Shown here: positions 23,522 to 33,278 of the stretch, piece by piece | How positions within the stretch are numbered: the stretch's first letter is position 1 | Layout: each line of letters opens with the position of its first letter | Assembly: GCA_021802655.1 (NCBI GenBank) | Contig: JAJZRP010000020.1 | Location: 1-33,278, forward strand | Direction of reading: 5' to 3' | Origin: Pseudomonadota bacterium | Lineage (GTDB): Bacteria > Pseudomonadota > Gammaproteobacteria > Burkholderiales > JABEVD01 | DNA length: 33,278 nt | Notes under the pieces: model-generated | The model's database searches: none | What the model was told of the DNA's origin: nothing | Seen by the model: the letters and a program-made list of their open reading frames with translations, nothing else | Position numbers and translations under genes: made by a program

Positions 23522-23962
23522 GTGCGCCTGACCCTCTACTCGGACTACTCCCTGCGTGTTCTGCTCTATCTCAGCCACAAGGAAGGAGAAACCGTGACGA
23601 TCACCGAGCTGGCCAATTTCTACAAGATATCCAGGAATCATCTGGTAAAGGTAGTGCACAACCTCGGGATCAACGGATTCATTTCCACATCGAGAGGGAA
23701 ACATGGCGGAATCAGGCTGGCGCGCCCTGCCCATGCAATCACGGTTGGGGACGTGGTTCGACACACCGAACCCGATTTCGATTTGCTGGAATGCTTCAAT
23801 CCCGAAACGGATCAGTGCGTGATCACCAATACTTGCAACCTGAAATCCATGCTTTTCGAGGCGAGGAGCGCCTTCATCGAAGTGCTGGATCGCCATACTC
23901 TGGCGGAAGCTGCAGCCAAAGCGTCCTCAGAATTCCGCTCCATCCCGATTCTTCAGGGCTAG
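23522..23962 (+). CDS. nsrR: NO-sensing Rrf2-family repressor NsrR
   Basis: Iron-sulfur repressor of NO-defence genes; NO damages the cluster and lifts repression. The 146-residue protein VRLTLYSDYSLRVLLYLS ... ISRNHLVKVVHNL ... TSRGKHGGIRLARPA follows E. coli NsrR closely. Cluster ligands C91, C99 and C105 are present, and D8, the fourth ligand known from Streptomyces NsrR, is also conserved. I chose GTG 23522, which puts these residues at family positions; the longer frame from 23393 crosses the operator and promoter. Its ribosome site is weak. Its 3' end overlaps the convergent ROK kinase gene by 36 bases. Confidence 0.94.
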   Translation: MRLTLYSDYSLRVLLYLSHKEGETVTITELANFYKISRNHLVKVVHNLGINGFISTSRGKHGGIRLARPAHAITVGDVVRHTEPDFDLLECFNPETDQCVITNTCNLKSMLFEARSAFIEVLDRHTLAEAAAKASSEFRSIPILQG

Positions 23963-24856
23963 CCTCGCAGCCCCCAGCATGCCGGCCCTGTCCCGGGCTT
24001 TAGATACGCCGACTTGTGTTTTCCCGCGCAATACCGGAACCAGGTCTGCCTCCAGGCTCTCCCGGAAGGATTTTTCCATCAAATGCCAGGATTCGCTCAG
24101 CCCCCCTCCGATCACGACATGGGAAATATCCAGGACTTTCAGAATATGGGAAAGCGCACGGCCCAGCATTTTCCCGGCCAGATCGAATGCACGGAGGGCT
24201 TCAGGATCGCCGTTCCCGGCAAGATGGGCAATCTCCTTCGCTGAAAGATGCGCCCCGGCAAGCTCGAAGTAGGTTTTGACGATGCCGGAAGCCGAAGCAT
24301 ATTGTTCGAGGCAGCCGCAATTGCCGCAGCCGCATGTCCTCCCCCCCGGGGCCACGATGATATGACCGATTTCCATGGCAACGCCGTTTTCCCCGGGATA
24401 GGGATTGCCATTCAGAACCAGCCCTCCCCCGACGCCGGTCCCCAGCCCCATGTAAATCAGGCTTGAAGATTCACCAAGCGCATGCTCGCCGCAGGCTGCG
24501 GCGAGCGCATCGTTCTCGACGACAACAGGAATGCCGAATCGGCTCGAAAGCGGTGTCGCGATGTCGACATCCCTGAGATTGGGCAGATTGGGAGAGCTTG
24601 CGATGCGCATCGTTTCCGGATCGATGAAGCCCGGAAAGCCGATACCCACCGCCGCGATATCCGGAAAACGCTCCAGCGCGCCGGCTATCGCCGAGGCTAT
24701 CGTCGCGATGATGGAAGATTGCGCCTCGGCTGGGGATTTCGTGTTGCAAAGCAAAGAAAAATCCGCTTCGAAGCGCTTTTCCTCGAGCAAGTCCGTGCCG
24801 GAATAGACCCCTACCCTGAAATTCGTTCCGCCCACATCGATGCCGACCAGATTCAT
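23927..24856 (-). CDS. ROK-family sugar kinase, probably glucokinase
   Basis: A 309-residue kinase with the phosphate motif GIDVGGTNFRVGVYSG (5-20), catalytic D116 in VVVENDALAA, ATP motif MGLGTGVGGGLV, the sugar-binding E-x-G-H at 162-165, and the ROK zinc site CGCGNCGCLE with C175, C177, C180 and C182. The EIGH motif and glycan-metabolism neighbours point to glucokinase feeding glucose released from glucans into glucose-6-phosphate; N-acetyl sugars cannot be excluded. ATG 24856 overlaps the stop of the upstream GH57 gene (ATGA), so it is part of the glgC operon. Confidence 0.93.
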   Translation of the reverse strand: MNLVGIDVGGTNFRVGVYSGTDLLEEKRFEADFSLLCNTKSPAEAQSSIIATIASAIAGALERFPDIAAVGIGFPGFIDPETMRIASSPNLPNLRDVDIATPLSSRFGIPVVVENDALAAACGEHALGESSSLIYMGLGTGVGGGLVLNGNPYPGENGVAMEIGHIIVAPGGRTCGCGNCGCLEQYASASGIVKTYFELAGAHLSAKEIAHLAGNGDPEALRAFDLAGKMLGRALSHILKVLDISHVVIGGGLSESWHLMEKSFRESLEADLVPVLRGKTQVGVSKARDRAGMLGAARLALKNRDGAEF

Positions 24857-26865
24857 ACCCGATCGACTTCGAAAGCGATAATAACGGGCCCTTTCAGCTC
24901 CTGCGGGCGACAGTTCAGGGAAATCGTCACCGCCTGCATGATCTTCTCGAACCCCGCCTCGGACTGCGAAACGCTGAAATGCGGCCTGGCATAGCATCCC
25001 ATTCCCTGATTCAGACGGATGAACACGCTACCGCCCAAAACGCTGTCTTCGAGCACCAGTGATTTAAGATCCTGCACCGTCAGTTCCTGACCGAATCCTC
25101 CCATGATGTCTTCCCCAATCCTGAATCTTCCGGCAGGGCCGTCGCAACTCGGCATGGCGAGATTGACTTCGACGCAGAACATGCCGTGTCCCATCTCATC
25201 GAATTCGTATTCGACGACGAGCCGGTTTTCGTCGAGGCGGATTTTCTTCCCGACTCTCCCTCCCCCGGCTTCCGCCCTGAATGAAAGCCCATAACGGGAA
25301 CGATCCGGAACCGGATCGTAGCATAGCTTCTCGACGCCGGAATCGGCAATCCATCTTTCCGTGAAGAGCGCCTTGCGCCCTTCGTCCACCTTCAAATCTT
25401 CCGGAAGTATCCTGTCCTTGAAGCTCACCCGCTCGTGCGGATTGGCTATTCCCTTGCCGTCGTGCGCACCGCTTTCCTGGAAATGGATCTTCCTGTGGTA
25501 ATGCTCGGAAGGGGCCGAGAGCGTATCGGCGAAATTGTGCTCCAGCTTGTAGGCGTCCCATTCGCAAATGGAAGCGCTGCCGTCGAGCCTGACTGCGATC
25601 TGCAAGGTGCCGTTCTGGATGAAAACTTCTTCGAAACCGTCGAGATCCAGATCGCAGACCTGCTTTTCGCTTCTTTCCGAAACCGAATCGAGCAGATGCT
25701 CCAGCTTCACGATCGCGCGGTAGATCGCGCGCCGCAAATGGGGCAGGTAAAGTCCTCCGAAAAGGCCGTGCCAGTAGGCATCGTTCGCCTGCGCTTCATA
25801 AAGCGCTTCCCGCATCTCGGCGGTTCTGGATTTTTTGGGAAGGGCATCGAGGCGGGCCGAGAGGGAAAGCATGCGCTTGTGCATCCAGTTCGATTCCGGA
25901 TAACGGCTGAAAAAATTCTTCCAGATCCCTCCGCGCAAAAAAGCCTTGTTCTGCTCGAATTTCCCGGCATTCTTGGATTCCTGCACCAGATCCGCATAAT
26001 GGTGCGCCGCGGGAACGGTCAGCGTCCACTCGTTCATCTCGATATAGGAAGTGGTCGGAAGATAAATTACGCCGTGCGTTCTCGCCTTTTTCCTGTAATC
26101 CGAATAGTGCATCGTCCTGACGAAGGGGGATGCCAGCACGCCTTCCACGAAATCCCTGAGCCAGCCCTTTTCGTAGACCCATGCGTAAGTCTCCGGCCAG
26201 ATACCGAATTTCTCGATGTCGTCGAAATAGATCGCGGCCGGATTCCCCTCCTCCTGCGCCAGTCCATCCAGATAGGCGACCACTTCCCGTGCTGGAGAAA
26301 ATGGCAATCTGTAGCGCAATGCTTCCGAAATCGGGAAGAGATCGACCTGCCTGCCGTCTTCTTCCGTGGTGAAAAATCCGTTGAGCTCCGATACCGTTTT
26401 ACCGCTGCACAGGAAATGGTAGTCGTCGACCGTGGTGTAGGCGATCCCGGAATCCGCCAGCGCCGGCACGACTGTCGCCTCCCATACCCGCTCTGTCAGC
26501 CATGCCCCTTCCGGCCTTTTTCCCAGCGCCTTTTCCAGCCTGACGGAGAGCCTTTCGATCTGCGCCACCCTGTCGCGATAGGGAATCGCGGCGAGCACGG
26601 GTTCGGTATAGCCCCCTCCGAAAATCTCGGCCTGCCCCCTCTCCACCATTTCACGCAGGAGCTTCATGTCCTTCGGATAGCGCAGCATGATGTCGTCGAA
26701 CAGCCATCCGCTGAAGTGGATCGAAAATCTGAACTCCGGATAGCCGTGCATGACTCTCAGAAAAGGGCCGTAACAGCGTGCCTGGGCATCGTCGACGACA
26801 TGACGAAAATTCCCGACGGGCTGGTGGGCATGAACGCCGAGAAGCAGGGACACGGTTTTTGGCAT
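24853..26865 (-). CDS. GH57 4-alpha-glucanotransferase-like enzyme
   Basis: A 670-residue GH57 enzyme. The N-terminal half is a (beta/alpha)7 barrel with HAHQPVGNF (12-20), nucleophile E125 in WLTERVWE, and the acid at D215 or D216 in YFDDIEKFG. The C-terminal half contains beta-rich domains (ERVSFKDRILPED, NRLVVEYEFDEMGHGMFCVEVNLAMP) like those of the Thermococcus litoralis 4-alpha-glucanotransferase. It would rearrange or shorten alpha-1,4-glucan chains of glycogen; amylase activity is an alternative. Its ATG has no strong ribosome site. It lies 24 nt after the other GH57 gene and overlaps the kinase gene. Confidence 0.92.
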   Translation of the reverse strand: MPKTVSLLLGVHAHQPVGNFRHVVDDAQARCYGPFLRVMHGYPEFRFSIHFSGWLFDDIMLRYPKDMKLLREMVERGQAEIFGGGYTEPVLAAIPYRDRVAQIERLSVRLEKALGKRPEGAWLTERVWEATVVPALADSGIAYTTVDDYHFLCSGKTVSELNGFFTTEEDGRQVDLFPISEALRYRLPFSPAREVVAYLDGLAQEEGNPAAIYFDDIEKFGIWPETYAWVYEKGWLRDFVEGVLASPFVRTMHYSDYRKKARTHGVIYLPTTSYIEMNEWTLTVPAAHHYADLVQESKNAGKFEQNKAFLRGGIWKNFFSRYPESNWMHKRMLSLSARLDALPKKSRTAEMREALYEAQANDAYWHGLFGGLYLPHLRRAIYRAIVKLEHLLDSVSERSEKQVCDLDLDGFEEVFIQNGTLQIAVRLDGSASICEWDAYKLEHNFADTLSAPSEHYHRKIHFQESGAHDGKGIANPHERVSFKDRILPEDLKVDEGRKALFTERWIADSGVEKLCYDPVPDRSRYGLSFRAEAGGGRVGKKIRLDENRLVVEYEFDEMGHGMFCVEVNLAMPSCDGPAGRFRIGEDIMGGFGQELTVQDLKSLVLEDSVLGGSVFIRLNQGMGCYARPHFSVSQSEAGFEKIMQAVTISLNCRPQELKGPVIIAFEVDRV

Positions 26866-26889
26866 TTTTGGTTTCTTGTTATGGAAAAA

Positions 26890-28578
26890 TCAGGCCGAGC
26901 GGCGCATCGTCCCCCCGAGGGCGGGGTCCCCCTGGCCGACGCTGATCGCGCGTTCCAGCACATGCGGCACGGGAAGCTTCAGCAACCGGTAAAGATTGGC
27001 GAGGTTCAGACGGTAGAGCGCATCGAAGGAAGCCACGCTGATCGCCGAATTGTAGTCCCCGAACCACCAGAACCAGTCCGATCCCTCGCAATCGGAAAGC
27101 TGCTTCTCGGCAAGCGCCTCCTCCTCTTCGGTGAGGCGTCCGCTTGCCATGACCAGGTCGTAGCTCTTCTTGGCCTCGCACAGCAGATCCCAGCCGCGGT
27201 TCTTGTCATCCGACCCGATCCAGGTGCTGAAAGTTCCGTAGACCCAGCTTCCCGCCACGACTCCCGGAAGATTCCCTGCAGGATATTGCGAAATGCGGGC
27301 CGCGCATTCGGCGAAAGTGCTCATGCGGATGTCGGGATGATTGACCAGCGCATCGTAAAGGTCGGAAAGGAAGTAATAGCCGTTGTAGGGATAGGATTCC
27401 CAGGCATTTTCCCCGTCCAGAATGACGCTGACCACGGGATTCGCGTCCTGGGGGCTCTGGCGCAATATTTCCTCCAGGGAATGCACGAAATCGTTCGCCG
27501 CATCCCTTCCGTTCCATTTGGCATATTCGAATCCTATCCTGTCGGAAAGGTAGTCGTCCCTGAAAAAGCAACTGATTCCCCCGACCCGGTAGGGCCGGTA
27601 GAGATAATCCATCCTGCCGGGAAGCTCTCCGATTTTCTTCAGGCTGTTGGCCAGAACGGCCTCCCCCGTCGCGGCCCACGCGAACCCGTTTTCCGCAAGC
27701 ATTTTGAGCGCGCCGTCGGACACGCTTCCCTCCGAGGGCCAGACGCCCTGCGGAACATGGCCGAAAAGAGCCTGATGGCTCTCGATCGCACGGCTGACAT
27801 GATATTGCGCCCTGGTCCTTCCCCCCGGATAGGCATCGCATTTCGGCAGGGGCGCATCGGGCAAGGCCTCCCTTGCCGAGCCGAAATCCAGCAGAAGCGG
27901 CATGATGGGGTGACAATACGGCGTCGTGGAAAGCTCGATCCTGCCCGACTCGGCAAGCGCCTTGTAACGCGGGATGATCCCCCCGATCAATTCGCCCATC
28001 AGGTCGAAGAGCGCTTTCCTGTCGGCAAAGGTGAAGCGGGTGCCCTTCGCCATCAGGCGTGCGATCGTCTCGTGGGTTCTTCTCACGCTCTCCCCGGTCC
28101 AGGCGAGGTGATACCAGACCAGCAGGTCCGCCATGTATTGGGCGGAAAGATAGTCCAAGCCCCCGTTCTCCTTGGCCTCGAAGAACTGGAAGGCATCGAA
28201 AAGATTGCTGTAGGCGGGATAGGGCCTGATCATCTTGAGGTGGTTGCTCCTGAAGCAGCTGTCCAGAATATGCGTCCGCTCCTCGTTGCTCAGGCTGCCC
28301 ATGTCCTCCTTGACGAGCAGTTTCAGGAGGGGATCGCGGATTTTTCCGGAAGAAAACTGCTCTTCGTAATCCCTGATCTGCTCGAGCAGAATGGGAACGA
28401 AATTGAATACGGCCCTGGCACCTTCGCAGTTCTCCAGGTGGAAAGCCATGTCCGTGTAATCCTTGATTGCATGCAGATAGGTCCAGGGCAGCACATATTC
28501 GCCGCCGAGGTAATTCCGGTAGTCGGGCTGGTGCATGTGCCAGCACAACACGAGATCGAGCTTGCGCGGCACGCTCAT
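26890..28578 (-). CDS. GH57 glycoside hydrolase (alpha-amylase/amylopullulanase type)
   Basis: A 562-residue protein of a different GH57 subgroup from its neighbour. It shows [12 protein letters not shown] near the N-terminus, [13 protein letters not shown] (217-229), nucleophile E283 in [11 protein letters not shown] and the acid D388 in [25 protein letters not shown] near the C-terminus resembles the helical region of amylopullulanase-like GH57 proteins. No signal peptide, so it acts in the cytoplasm, probably on glycogen. Its ATG at 28578 overlaps the glgC stop (ATGA); a longer frame lies within glgC and is not used. Whether it cuts alpha-1,4, alpha-1,6 or both is not visible. Confidence 0.92.
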   Translation of the reverse strand: MSVPRKLDLVLCWHMHQPDYRNYLGGEYVLPWTYLHAIKDYTDMAFHLENCEGARAVFNFVPILLEQIRDYEEQFSSGKIRDPLLKLLVKEDMGSLSNEERTHILDSCFRSNHLKMIRPYPAYSNLFDAFQFFEAKENGGLDYLSAQYMADLLVWYHLAWTGESVRRTHETIARLMAKGTRFTFADRKALFDLMGELIGGIIPRYKALAESGRIELSTTPYCHPIMPLLLDFGSAREALPDAPLPKCDAYPGGRTRAQYHVSRAIESHQALFGHVPQGVWPSEGSVSDGALKMLAENGFAWAATGEAVLANSLKKIGELPGRMDYLYRPYRVGGISCFFRDDYLSDRIGFEYAKWNGRDAANDFVHSLEEILRQSPQDANPVVSVILDGENAWESYPYNGYYFLSDLYDALVNHPDIRMSTFAECAARISQYPAGNLPGVVAGSWVYGTFSTWIGSDDKNRGWDLLCEAKKSYDLVMASGRLTEEEEALAEKQLSDCEGSDWFWWFGDYNSAISVASFDALYRLNLANLYRLLKLPVPHVLERAISVGQGDPALGGTMRRSA

Positions 28579-29855
28579 CGGCTTTGATGGATGCGCTGCC
28601 CGAGCATGTTCGGGGTGATCAGCGTCACACCGCGCTCGGTGACGTGAAATCGTTTCGCATCCTCGACAGGATTGAACCCCACTTCCAGTCCGTCCGGAAT
28701 GACGCAACGCTTGTCGATCACCACCTTGTTCAGCCGGACATAGCGCCCGATCTCGACGGAAGGCAGAATCACGGAATCGCTGATTTCGCTGTAGCTGTTG
28801 ACCCTGACGTCGGAAAACAGCAGGGAGCGGTGGATCGTCGCGCCGCTGATGATGCACCCTCCGGAGACCATGGAGTCGATGGCGACGCCGCGCCGCTCTT
28901 CGTCGTCGAAAACGAACTTGGCCGGAGGAAGCTGCTCCTGATGCGTCCAGATCGGCCAGGTCTTGTCGTAAAGGTTGAGGTCCGGCAGCACCTTGGTGAG
29001 TTCCATGTTGGCTTCCCAGTAAGCATCCACCGTCCCCACGTCGCGCCAGTAGGCGAGATTGCCCCCCATCCCGACGCAGCTATCCTCGAAGCGGTGGGCA
29101 TAGACGCGATAGCGCTTGACCAGATAGGGAATGATGTCGTGGCCGAAATCGTGCGTCGATTCAGGATCGTCCGCATCGCGCGACAATTGCTCGTAGAGGA
29201 AGCGCGTATTGAACACGTAAATACCCATGCTCACCAGCGACTTGTCCGGCTTGCCCGGAATGTGGGGGGGATTGGCCGGTTTTTCCACGAAATCCAGAAT
29301 CCGATCGCTTTCGTCCACCGCCATCACGCCGAAGGCGGAAGCCTCCGATACCGGCACATCGAAGCAGCCGACCGTCATGTCCGCCTTCGAGGTCACATGA
29401 AAAGCCAGCATTTTGCCGTAGTCCATCTTGTAGATGTGGTCCCCTGCCAGGATCACCACGAATTCCGGATCGTAGGAACGCAGGATGTCGATGTTCTGGA
29501 ACACCGCATCGGCGGTTCCCTTGTACCATTCTTCCTGGATGCGCTGCTGTGCGGGAAGCAGCTCGACGAACTCGTTGAATTCGCCCCTCAGAAATCCCCA
29601 TCCGCGCTGGATATGCTGGATCAGGCTGTGCGCCTTGTACTGCGTCACGACACCGATGCGGCGGATGCCTGAATTGATGCAATTGGAAAGCGGGAAGTCG
29701 ATGATCCTGAATTTTCCGCCGAAGGGCACGCCGGGCTTGGCGCGCCAGTCGGTCAGCTGTTTCAGCCGGGAGCCGCGTCCCCCTGCAAGAATCAATGCAA
29801 CCGTGTTCTTGGTCAGTACGCTGATGAAACGCGGGGAAGTCACTTCCTGCTGCAT
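28575..29855 (-). CDS. glgC: Glucose-1-phosphate adenylyltransferase
   Basis: Makes ADP-glucose from glucose-1-phosphate and ATP, the committed step of bacterial glycogen synthesis. The 426-residue protein has the nucleotidyltransferase loop [30 protein letters not shown], the catalytic-region [19 protein letters not shown], and a C-terminal left-handed beta-helix ([19 protein letters not shown]). I chose ATG 29855, with GGGGA upstream; a TTG 15 codons earlier lies across the -10 box. It heads the operon glgC-GH57-GH57-ROK kinase. glgA is not in the window. Confidence 0.96.
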   Translation of the reverse strand: MQQEVTSPRFISVLTKNTVALILAGGRGSRLKQLTDWRAKPGVPFGGKFRIIDFPLSNCINSGIRRIGVVTQYKAHSLIQHIQRGWGFLRGEFNEFVELLPAQQRIQEEWYKGTADAVFQNIDILRSYDPEFVVILAGDHIYKMDYGKMLAFHVTSKADMTVGCFDVPVSEASAFGVMAVDESDRILDFVEKPANPPHIPGKPDKSLVSMGIYVFNTRFLYEQLSRDADDPESTHDFGHDIIPYLVKRYRVYAHRFEDSCVGMGGNLAYWRDVGTVDAYWEANMELTKVLPDLNLYDKTWPIWTHQEQLPPAKFVFDDEERRGVAIDSMVSGGCIISGATIHRSLLFSDVRVNSYSEISDSVILPSVEIGRYVRLNKVVIDKRCVIPDGLEVGFNPVEDAKRFHVTERGVTLITPNMLGQRIHQSR

Positions 29856-29877
29856 TATCGATCCCCTGTATTCGAAG

Positions 29878-29907
29878 TTGGGTGTGGCATTGCAAGTCAA
29901 GTATAAT
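29878..29907 (+). promoter_or_regulatory. Possible glgB promoter
   Basis: On the plus strand an exact TATAAT (29902-29907) lies 18 bases after TTGGGT (29878-29883). Its -10 overlaps the -10 of the opposite glgC promoter by four bases. The leader would be about 75 nt and contains a run of nine As. Confidence 0.55.
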
Positions 29908-29928
29908 AAGCTTCAGGTAAAGTATCAA
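29900..29928 (-). promoter_or_regulatory. Promoter of the glgC operon
   Basis: On the minus strand TTGATA (29928-29923) and TATACT (29905-29900), each 5 of 6 to sigma-70 consensus, lie exactly 17 bases apart. The leader to the glgC ATG is about 40 nt. Confidence 0.78.
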
Positions 29929-29990
29929 ACACCGCGCAGTGCCATAAAAAAAAATTCATAGAGGCGTTTCACAACCACGGAAAAATTGCC

Positions 29991-32159
<2,169 letters not shown>

Positions 32160-32169
32160 GAGCCCGATT

Positions 32170-33278
32170 ATGTCAGCCCTTACCCAATCAAAAACATGGA
32201 TCGCCCTTCTCTCCCACAAGGAAAAGCTTTCCGGTGTATCGATGCGGGAACTGTTCGATTCCGACCCTTCCCGGTTCGACCGCTTTTCCCTGGAATTTCG
32301 CGACATCCAGCTCGACTATTCCAAGAATCTCGTCACGCCCGAGACGATGAAACTGCTGTTCGAACTCGCCGGCGAGGCGGATCTCGAAGCCTGGCGCGAA
32401 AAAATGTTCCGGGGCGAGAAAATCAACTTCACCGAAAACAGGGCCGTGCTCCACACCGCGCTCAGGGCGGCGGTTGACCCGACCGGCAAGCCCGTCATCT
32501 GCGACGGCGAAAACGTGCTGGCCGATATCCGCCGGGTCCTGGAAAAAATGCGGACTTTTTCAGAAGCGGTCAGGAACGGGGCCTGGCTCGGCTACACGGG
32601 GAAAGCCGTCACGGACGTCGTCAATATCGGCATAGGCGGTTCCCATCTGGGGCCCTTCATGGTCACAGAGGCCCTCAAACCCTACGGAAAACCCGGTCTC
32701 GGTGTGCACTTCGTCTCGAACATCGACGGGGCCGATCTTGCCGCCAAGCTCGAAAAACTCGACCCGGAGGCCACCCTTTTCATCGTCGCTTCCAAGACAT
32801 TCACCACACAGGAAACGCTGGTCAACGCGAAATCCGCCAGAAAATGGTTCCTGGAAAAGGCGAAGGATCCCGCTCACGTGGCGAAACATTTCGTCGCGCT
32901 TTCGACGAATGCGCATGAGGTCGAGAAATTCGGCATCGATATCGAAAACATGTTCGAATTCTGGGACTGGGTCGGCGGACGCTATTCGCTCTGGTCAGCG
33001 ATCGGGCTTTCCATCGCGATTGCGGTGGGCATGGACAATTTCGAGGAACTGCTCCGCGGCGCTAACGAAATGGATATCCATTTCAGGCATACCCCGATGG
33101 AAGAAAACCTGCCCGTCGTGATGGGACTTTTGGGTATCTGGTATGTCAATTTCTTCGGCGCGGAATCCCATGCCATCCTGCCCTACGACGAATCCCTGCA
33201 CCGCTTCCCGGCCTACCTGCAGCAGGGCGACATGGAAAGCAACGGCAAATCCGTCGACAGGGAAGGCAATCCGGTCGA
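32170..33278 (+). CDS. pgi: Glucose-6-phosphate isomerase, 3' end beyond the window
   Basis: Interconverts glucose-6-phosphate and fructose-6-phosphate, linking glycolysis or gluconeogenesis to glycogen. The frame is open to the right edge (369 full codons). Visible motifs are the sugar-phosphate loop [28 protein letters not shown], the signature [14 protein letters not shown] and [23 protein letters not shown]. The final part with the catalytic lysine lies outside. The ATG has GAGAG upstream and follows glgB by 10 nt. Confidence 0.96.
   Translation, partial: MSALTQSKTWIALLSHKEKLSGVSMRELFDSDPSRFDRFSLEFRDIQLDYSKNLVTPETMKLLFELAGEADLEAWREKMFRGEKINFTENRAVLHTALRAAVDPTGKPVICDGENVLADIRRVLEKMRTFSEAVRNGAWLGYTGKAVTDVVNIGIGGSHLGPFMVTEALKPYGKPGLGVHFVSNIDGADLAAKLEKLDPEATLFIVASKTFTTQETLVNAKSARKWFLEKAKDPAHVAKHFVALSTNAHEVEKFGIDIENMFEFWDWVGGRYSLWSAIGLSIAIAVGMDNFEELLRGANEMDIHFRHTPMEENLPVVMGLLGIWYVNFFGAESHAILPYDESLHRFPAYLQQGDMESNGKSVDREGNPV

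Noticed and set aside
25435-28587. A 1050-codon plus-strand open frame
   Set aside because: It lies antisense to two well-supported GH57 genes with full catalytic motifs; high GC leaves the opposite frame open. Composition does not look like a real protein.

Overview
The window reads as ordinary chromosome of a betaproteobacterium. Gene order and protein types fit the order Nitrosomonadales (for example Gallionellaceae or Sulfuricellaceae); that placement is an inference from synteny and familiar proteins, not a computed result. GC content is fairly high and codon use looks even. I see no transposase, integrase, phage gene, CRISPR array or rRNA.

Layout. (1) About 1-3053, minus: an iron-sulfur membrane protein of the CcoG/NapH type, followed by a NorD/CbbO-type VWA protein that runs off the left edge. 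(2) 3054-4067: tRNA-Leu(UAA), tRNA-Cys(GCA) and tRNA-Gly(GCC) on the minus strand, with recognisable promoters and terminators and one possible 54-residue ORF. (3) 4064-9155, minus, tightly packed: pgsA, uvrC, a small tautomerase, a family 5 uracil-DNA glycosylase, a cation diffusion facilitator and nagZ. (4) 9156-19431, minus: the conserved housekeeping and envelope-stress run. In transcription order this is rpoE-rseA-rseB-rseC-mucD, a terminator-like hairpin, then lepA-lepB-DUF4845-rnc-era-recO-pdxJ-acpS, which leads directly into nagZ. (5) 19662-21999, plus: nadB, a DUF1289 protein and periplasmic Cu,Zn superoxide dismutase. (6) 22001-23962: a nitric-oxide defence module. A group I truncated haemoglobin and a 2Fe-2S/FAD/NAD reductase form one operon, divergent from nsrR, with an NsrR-like palindrome on the haemoglobin promoter. 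(7) 23927-33278: a glycogen/alpha-glucan cluster. A ROK sugar kinase, two different GH57 enzymes and glgC lie on the minus strand; glgB and pgi (cut by the right edge) lie on the plus strand. The two arms start from overlapping divergent promoters.

How it works together. The left half couples envelope stress sensing (sigma-E, RseA/RseB, the periplasmic protease MucD) to translation, RNA processing, DNA repair and cofactor synthesis genes, with many 1-4 nt stop/start overlaps. The centre holds oxygen- and NO-stress defence: SodC, and a two-gene equivalent of flavohaemoglobin under NsrR. The right part makes and remodels glycogen: Pgi and the ROK kinase at the hexose-phosphate level, GlgC making ADP-glucose, GlgB branching, and GH57 enzymes trimming or transferring glucan chains.

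The most interesting items are the NsrR-controlled split NO dioxygenase, the Cys-rich tail of the CcoG-like protein beside NorD, the atypical tautomerase wedged between two DNA-repair genes, and the hairpin/U-tract leaders in front of lepA and tRNA-Cys. I found no clear wholly new system.
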